Shown: piece by piece, positions 58,232-64,000 of the stretch | Layout: each line of letters begins with the position of its first letter | Position numbering within the stretch: the stretch's first letter is position 1 | Assembly (NCBI GenBank): GCA_947685225.1 | Contig: CANTUV010000008.1 | Coordinates: forward strand, 46,807,501-46,871,500 | Source: Garcia nutans | Taxonomy: Eukaryota; Streptophyta; Magnoliopsida; Malpighiales; Euphorbiaceae | Reading direction: 5' to 3' | Length of the DNA: 64,000 nt | Position numbers and translations under genes: made by a program | Notes under the pieces: model-generated | What the model was told of the DNA's origin: nothing | What the model saw: only the letters and a program-made list of their open reading frames with translations | The model's database searches: none

Positions 58232-59453
58232 AATATTTTATTAAATTTCACAATCGATACGAAAACCATATATGAAAAATTCACAAAAATTATCCAGCTA
58301 CATCAAGTGGACAAAACTATTACGTGCTTGATTATAGAAAATTAAAATTTTTACTAATAAACTATAAATTCAAAAGACAAATAAATACGCACATCTATCT
58401 TATATATCTTATAAAGATAGACTCGCTTCTCATTTTATAATAATTAAATAATATTAATTATAAATTTATATATATTATTTCAATTATATCCTTACTATAT
58501 ATATTGCTCTTTTTATATTTTTACTTTGACATAAGATATATTTAATAAATAATATTAAATATAAATATTATAAAAAATTTATATTACAATTAATTTATTA
58601 AAACAATAAATGAAATATAATTAAATACAACAAAAAAATAATCTATGGAATGCCCAAATTAATAGCAACAGTTTTTTATTTTTTTTTTAATTACAGTTTT
58701 TTTTTTCCACCAATAAGGCTTTGAGCTCGCAGTTAAGAGAATCTGAAACAGTGAAAATAGTTGGTCAAACCCTAAGACTGGTTTTATGCCCATGATCATC
58801 AGTCTTGCTTTTTTTATTGTATATCCATGGTAAACAAAATTGTGCACAAAAATCGAAAATAAGCCGACCAAATATACATGTTCAGTTAAAAATCAGATCA
58901 AACAGAGGCTCCACTCACTACCATTACTTCCTTATTCGGTGTGGTAATCAATAGAAAAATTCATATTACCAGCAAATTCTCATTTAATTTTTGCAGGCTT
59001 GAACTTGATTTTGGAAAAGGTTTGTCATTAGTCCAGAACAAGGCTTTTTTTCTACTTTTATTTTTACTAAAAAGCAGTTATTTGCAATTGTAATGCCAAA
59101 CAAACTCTAAATGCTTGACATAAGCCATAAGGTCAGCTCAACAAACATTGAAATTATACGAATAAATAAACAAGGACAATAAACTAAAGAAAATAAGGTC
59201 AGATTTTACAAAGGGTTTTTGCACCCACAACCAGCTTCCAACGAAAATCTAAAACAGAAATCAGATGCTCGAAATTCTTACAATGTTTCGGGGGAAAAGG
59301 ATCTGCTCAAAGAATATCACAAGCTTACAATGGTAACTTTGTCGATAAGCACCAGCACATCTCCAGCTGCCTTCTGAAACTTGAACTTCCGCAGTAGAGA
59401 TATTATACGGCAAAGAATAATACAAGATTGGCCATTCCAGTCAGGTGTACAAA
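58232..59453. other. Intergenic region and 3' flank of PP5 gene
   Basis: No coding sequence. AT-rich to about 58900. The part nearest 59453, downstream of the PP5 stop on the minus strand, is less AT-rich and is likely 3' UTR; its end cannot be fixed. Confidence 0.5.
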
Positions 59454-62400
59454 CTACGAGAACATTCGTAAGAAGTTGTTTGCATATGCCATTGGCTTGA
59501 CATCAGGGTGAGGCTGCATATTGAATTAAAGAAAAAAAAATTAAAAATTTTAAGTTGTATCATTTCACATTCCACAAAACCACTTAATTTTTTGAAACAG
59601 AACCCACCCCTCCTTATCCCAAAAGGAGAAAAAGGGAAAAAGAACAAAATAATTTCTTAGAGAAAAAAACTGACCACTGCTGCAAATGTTACAATATTTG
59701 GCTTCAACTCAGGGGCTTCAAATCGAATAAATGCACCCTTATTGCCCATCTGAGAAGTACAAAACACAAGAAACAATCAAGACAAGCAGTATCATCATAA
59801 CCACATGCACTCTCAAGACAATTGGAATGACTGGGATAAATGATAATCATGCAGTTTACATTCTAAATATAATACAAAAATGCAGAACTAATATCAGTAC
59901 ACTGGGATCTTTAACTAACAAAAGGGAAAAAAGGAACCAAGGGACCATCCATAAAGGTACTTAACTATGAGATCAGCAAATTACTTGACCCATTTAATCT
60001 GTTCTTGCAAGATTAGGTGCATAAATTTTTCGATCTTTCAATTTAAATAAGATTTCTCTGGCTTAATGGGTAATGAATTGTTATTGACAGAATTCCCTCT
60101 CATTGTAAATTGAAAATTGAGGTGATTGAATTTGTGTGCTGACCCCATATGTAAAAAATGATACACATGCCAATTCGATAGATCTTTTGTTCTTTCAGAT
60201 AATGAGGAGGTTCTTGTATTCGAATTTCCTACTCATCCATACTGATCAAACATAGAAGACTACGAAATCTACAAATTTCAACAGAGGACAATCAATGCTA
60301 GTACTCTCTGGAAACAGAATCCATCCATGAAAAAGTAAAAAAAAAACTCAGATCTCTTCCTTCAGAAATCCTACTTTTTCTCCAAGCTACCAAAATTAAA
60401 TGATAGTGTCTCCAAGCCCAAAGTAGATATAGAGGTAGGAAAAGCAAAGGTAGACCAAAACTAACTCGAACAAGATTAATCCAAAATAATCTTACTGTTT
60501 TACATTTATCGGAAAAGGTTGTCCTAAATCAAACAGAGTGAAAAAAAAAGAATTCATATAGCCGATCCCAATTAACTTGGGATTAAGGCTTTGTTGTTGT
60601 TTTTGTTATTGTTGTAGTGTCTCCATGCCCACAGCACACTCTCAATTGAATTTGACATGTTCCTAATGGATACACATGTTCCTTGCATGCTCTAGTCCAC
60701 TCAGAAAGCAGGAGCCAACGGCAGACCTATCAGCTTTCGCAAAGCATCTGTTAACTAATATTTGTCATATTTTTTTTGGAGATTGACAGATTTAAAACTC
60801 CTTTCTGGGAAGGGAAGAAAAGTAACTTCCCCGTCTTCTACATATACCCCTCGGGGATGTTATTCCTATAATCCTGGAAATAGGATTTCAGCTCAAAATA
60901 ACCCCTGCAGTATGTTTGTCAAGCTTAAAACAATTATCTTGAAACTCCTGACAGAACCCCCAAAATTAGCAACATTGAATATGCATAGCTAATTGTCATA
61001 CATTCATGCCAAGCTCAAAACAAAGTTGGCTAAATGCTAATAAGTTTAAAAGCAAGTTTTATTCATAAAATTTGCCATCTAGTCTTGCAAAATTAGCTAA
61101 AAGTTTAAAATTTTGATTACCTGATCACAATAATTTGGAGCGGAAAAAACAGTAATAAGTTTACCATCATGCTCAATCTCATAACCTTCATCCTTTACTT
61201 CGTGAGACCGCACCAATAAATCTGTCAGTTGTGTGATAATTCATTAGAAGAGACCAATGAGAAACCAAGAAAACTACTCATGCTTGACAACAATTACCTA
61301 GATTATTATCCTGCAAAAATCTTTTTGTCACATCTCCACCAAAAGAAAGGCCTACACCTCGCTTGCTAGGACCTCTCCCAGGGAAAGGCTGTGGGTCACT
61401 CCATAGCAATTCACACATCAGCCCTGACAAAAATCAAATGAAGTAAAAGAAGAAATTGCATATACAGTATGAGATAAATAAAACTTTAACAAGTCAATAA
61501 GAAAATGGTTCTGTATTCCTTCCCCTGTGCATACACATATTTCACTATACCAGCACAGCATATACAGGATTGAAATAAATATGGATAGCACTTGAAAGTT
61601 TAAAATAACACAAACAAGCAGTTAAAACAGTGAACCACGCCATTCCAGAGAATATTTTCCATCATTACAGCAGTAATTCCAGGATCAATAATACAATCCA
61701 ACCATATTCTCTTAACAAACATATACTTTACACTGGGAAAGAAAACATGTTAACTTGAATATGGAATAAAATAGGAAAGTATATAAACTCTTCAATCTTC
61801 ACACTTTTCCTCAGCCAAATATACAAGAAGTTCCAAGACAACACAAAGAAGAGCATCATATAATTCGTACTTTAACTTCATCATATAGTGACAAATCTTA
61901 TCAACTCAGCAAGACAGCCACTATAAGGTCATGACAGACAATGAAAACTACTATGTTCCAAATCTACACACACCCACATTTTAGAGACCATGTGTGGAGG
62001 TGGACAATCAGAGCAAAAGAATCATATCAATCATCCAAGGGAATCATTCCAACAAACCCAATGAAACATCAGTTTTGCCACAATAAGAAATCAATAACGA
62101 AATTCATCTCCACAACATATATGCATCTCACTGATCATAATATAGAACCTTGAGATGACTGATTTGGTGAAATAGCCGTCAGCCACAATAGATGCCAAGA
62201 TAATTATGAAATGACAATACTGGAGAGAGGATCAAATGAACCAAAACATTACAAATTTAACTTGAGAAAACAAATAAATGACGTAACATACCTTCTTCAG
62301 GGGGCTCACAAAAGCGATCTATGGCTCTAATGTCTGACAGTTTCACCCCATCAACACTGAAGAGACCTCCATGAACTACAAAAACCTTCTCATTTATCAC

Positions 62401-62855
62401 ATGAGCCAAAGGTAAACAACAAAAGACTTCTGCAAAGAGTTCCACAAATGTCTCACTCAACTTGGACCGGACCTCGCCCTCGAAACCATATATCTTGTTC
62501 ATACTCTTGCTTTCATGATTTCCTCTAGAAAGATATATGGCTGAAAATTTGAGAAATGAATTGAGTAAACTTTAACAAAACAATGAAATTATTACCAACT
62601 AAAGCCACAAATGAAAACCAGCAGCGTTAAACAAGACCATGTCATTGTTAAAACATGTGTGTGTGTGTGTAGATATTAGAAGTTCTGAAGAACCAGAGAG
62701 GGTGCACCTGATGGACACATGCACTTGAACGCAAACAATGTGAGAATGACCTCCAAAGAAAATGATCCTCTATCCACAAAATCACCGTTAAACAGATATG
62801 GATTCTCTTCTGAAGGAAGACCATTCAGCTCAAAAATATTTAGCAGATCATAGAA
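59454..62855 (-). CDS. PP5: Serine/threonine protein phosphatase 5, C-terminal six exons (gene continues past right edge)
   Basis: Metal-dependent Ser/Thr phosphatase of the PPP family; PP5 normally carries N-terminal TPR repeats that bind Hsp90. Exons (minus strand): 62855-62708, 62540-62292, 61423-61298, 61221-61121, 59749-59675, 59513-59454 (stop TAG). All introns are GT-AG, phases match, and the 759 coding bases give 252 residues without a break. Motifs: FYDLLNIFELNGLPSEENPY, GDFVDRGSFS (metal-binding Asp), RGNHESKSMNKIYGFEGEV (metal-binding Asn and catalytic His), FVVHGGLFSVDGVKLSDIRA, LLWSDPQPFPGRGPSKRGVG, RSHEVKDEGYE, VFSAPNYCDQ and the end ANNFLRMFS. The GDVHGQ metal-binding exon and TPR exons are not found up to 64000, so they lie outside. 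ELNGLPSEENPYLFNGDFVDRG is PP5-specific compared with PP1/PP2A. Gene symbol is by family; plant names include PAPP5. Confidence 0.95.
60430..60616 (+). mobile_element. 3' tail of RTE-type LINE or Au-type SINE, in PP5 intron
   Basis: The ending ATAGCCGATCCCAATTAACT, then TTGGGATTAAGGC and (TTG)n, is the known 3' end shared by plant RTE LINEs and Au SINEs. Upstream coding-like KGRPKL resembles the end of the RTE polyprotein, favouring a 5'-truncated LINE. Antisense to PP5, in the intron 59750-61120. Confidence 0.75.
62656..62671. repeat. (GT)n microsatellite in PP5 intron
   Basis: GT dinucleotide run in the 167-base intron between exons ending 62708 and starting 62540. Confidence 0.8.
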
Positions 62856-63224
62856 CTGCAAGCAATACAAAAACAAGGATAAATACCATAGAATTGAAAT
62901 AGGAAAGAAATAAAATCAATAATGAATAGCCTTGAACAAAAGGACATTTTTCAAATAAGATGCAATAGATGTAAAACCTAGCCGCCAAGAAAGTGTGATA
63001 AAGCAAGATGCCAACATGCATCACAAAAGTATTCCATCATTTCAATACATTAGAGAAAGGTACCATTTGTAACATTAGGGAAATTATGATAAAATGAATA
63101 GATGTAGACAGAGAAGAATAACAAGGAAAACTTTGAGAAGTTATATTTGGATACTGATAATTCAAATGTTATTTCCACAAACTCAAAAGATATAATGAAC
63201 AGTATGACCTAGCGATACGCCGGT

Positions 63225-63430
63225 TAGAAAAACCGAACAAATTAGAGTAGATATAACTAAGAGAGGCAGAGGCAGGCCTAACTGACTTGGTCAAAGGTGG
63301 TCCAAAATGATTTTATGATGTTACATCTATCACAAGAGATAACCTTAAATTGTATTGAGTGGAAAAGAAGAATCTATATAGCCGACTCCAATTGACTTGG
63401 GATTTAAGGCTTTGTTGTTGTTGTTGTTGT
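63225..63430 (+). mobile_element. 3' tail of RTE-type LINE or Au-type SINE, second copy
   Basis: AGAGGCAGAGGCAGGCCTAA (RGRGRPN when translated), then TATAGCCGACTCCAATTGAC, TTGGGATTTAAGGC and (TTG)n. Same family as 60430-60616 and the same orientation, in the intron upstream of the exon at 62855. No PP5 exon is seen from 62856 to 64000. Confidence 0.75.
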
Positions 63431-64000
63431 ATGAACTTCAAACCACATAATGTGGTGATTTCAATTGACACGTATTCTCTTATTTTGGTTAGAAACAAAG
63501 GTTTCAAATTCATTTCTTCCAAATCACTAAAATCATAAACAAAACAACCAATTTGCATTTCCATATCCTCCTCTACAACGCATAACAATAAAACTTGCTA
63601 AAAACTAGGATCATAGGATGGCTCTAACACCAAAATGACAATACACAAATAAAGTCAGAATGATATATGCATCAGAATAGTTTTGTTGACGAGATTCTTG
63701 ACGGATTTGTAGGATAACATGTCATTTAAATATTATCAGTTATTATTGAAATTAAATGAAGACTATGAAAATCAGATTTGTTGCAGTTCTATAGTAGCTG
63801 AACTTTGCACAAACAGTGCCAATCAAATTCTCTCTCTCTCTCTCACCTTTTCTTCTCACCTAATATGTCACACGTTGGCAGTCATCTTATCCTTCAGAAA
63901 TTCAAATTACCATAGTTAAGGCTAGCCTTAATAATTTATCAAGTTTTGGACAAAGCTTTTCCTTGTTCATTAAATGCACATTCAGACTTTTATTGCATCA

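Noticed and set aside
63313..63588. Additional PP5 exon
   Set aside because: Overlaps the RTE/Au tail and (TTG)n; the translation does not resemble PP5.

Overview
The window is nuclear DNA of a flowering plant, most likely a eudicot. It is AT-rich and filled with plant-type LTR retrotransposons: Ty3/gypsy Tekay/Del chromovirus, Athila and Ogre/Tat-like elements, and a Ty1/copia element. At the right edge lies an intron-containing plant gene for serine/threonine protein phosphatase 5. Species cannot be named from what is visible. No bacterial genes, CRISPR arrays or free-standing tRNA/rRNA genes were seen.

Positions 1-49268 form one nest of retrotransposons. The host is a plus-strand Tekay-like element. 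Its truncated 5' LTR is at 5590-6029 and its 3' LTR at 44589-49268. Its broken gag-protease-RT-RNase H-integrase-chromodomain reading frame is scattered in pieces at 6130-7760, 10507-10850, 22384-23841 and 43940-44541. Its interruptions, in order, are: an Athila-like 3' end (3680-5589) abutting the 5' LTR, itself abutted by a minus-strand Tekay-like element (1-3679); a solo LTR (7771-10506); a minus-strand Athila element (10846-22383); a minus-strand gag-only Ogre/Tat-like element X (23842-43934), whose own LTR was later split by sibling element Y (24662-35112); and, in the 3' LTR, a SINE-like unit (about 46451-46540) and another solo LTR (46646-48989). Most junctions can be placed to the base by 5-bp target duplications (GATGG, GGAAT/AGAAT, GTGTA, CACCT/CGCCT) and by the interrupted host reading frame resuming on the far side.

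After an AT-rich spacer (49269-50702) comes a decayed Ty1/copia element (50708-58226, target duplication ATAAT). It carries a SINE (51352-51589) and a solo LTR (52671-54070, duplication ATCCT). That solo LTR contains an unusual array of about 17 tiny hairpins whose stems change sequence while staying self-complementary.

The only gene that looks functional is on the minus strand at 59454-62855 and continues past the right edge. Six exons with proper splice sites encode the last 252 residues of PP5. Two introns hold 3' tails of RTE-type LINEs (or Au-type SINEs).

The most notable hidden items are a plastid clpP exon 3 fragment inside one LTR of element Y, the micro-hairpin array, GC-rich inverted repeats (core GTGACACGGCCA) shared by LTRs of different lineages, telo-box-like motif clusters in the X/Y LTRs, and two repair scars in the host pol gene: an 85-bp flank duplication, and an RT deletion patched with a 21-bp copy of nearby LTR sequence.
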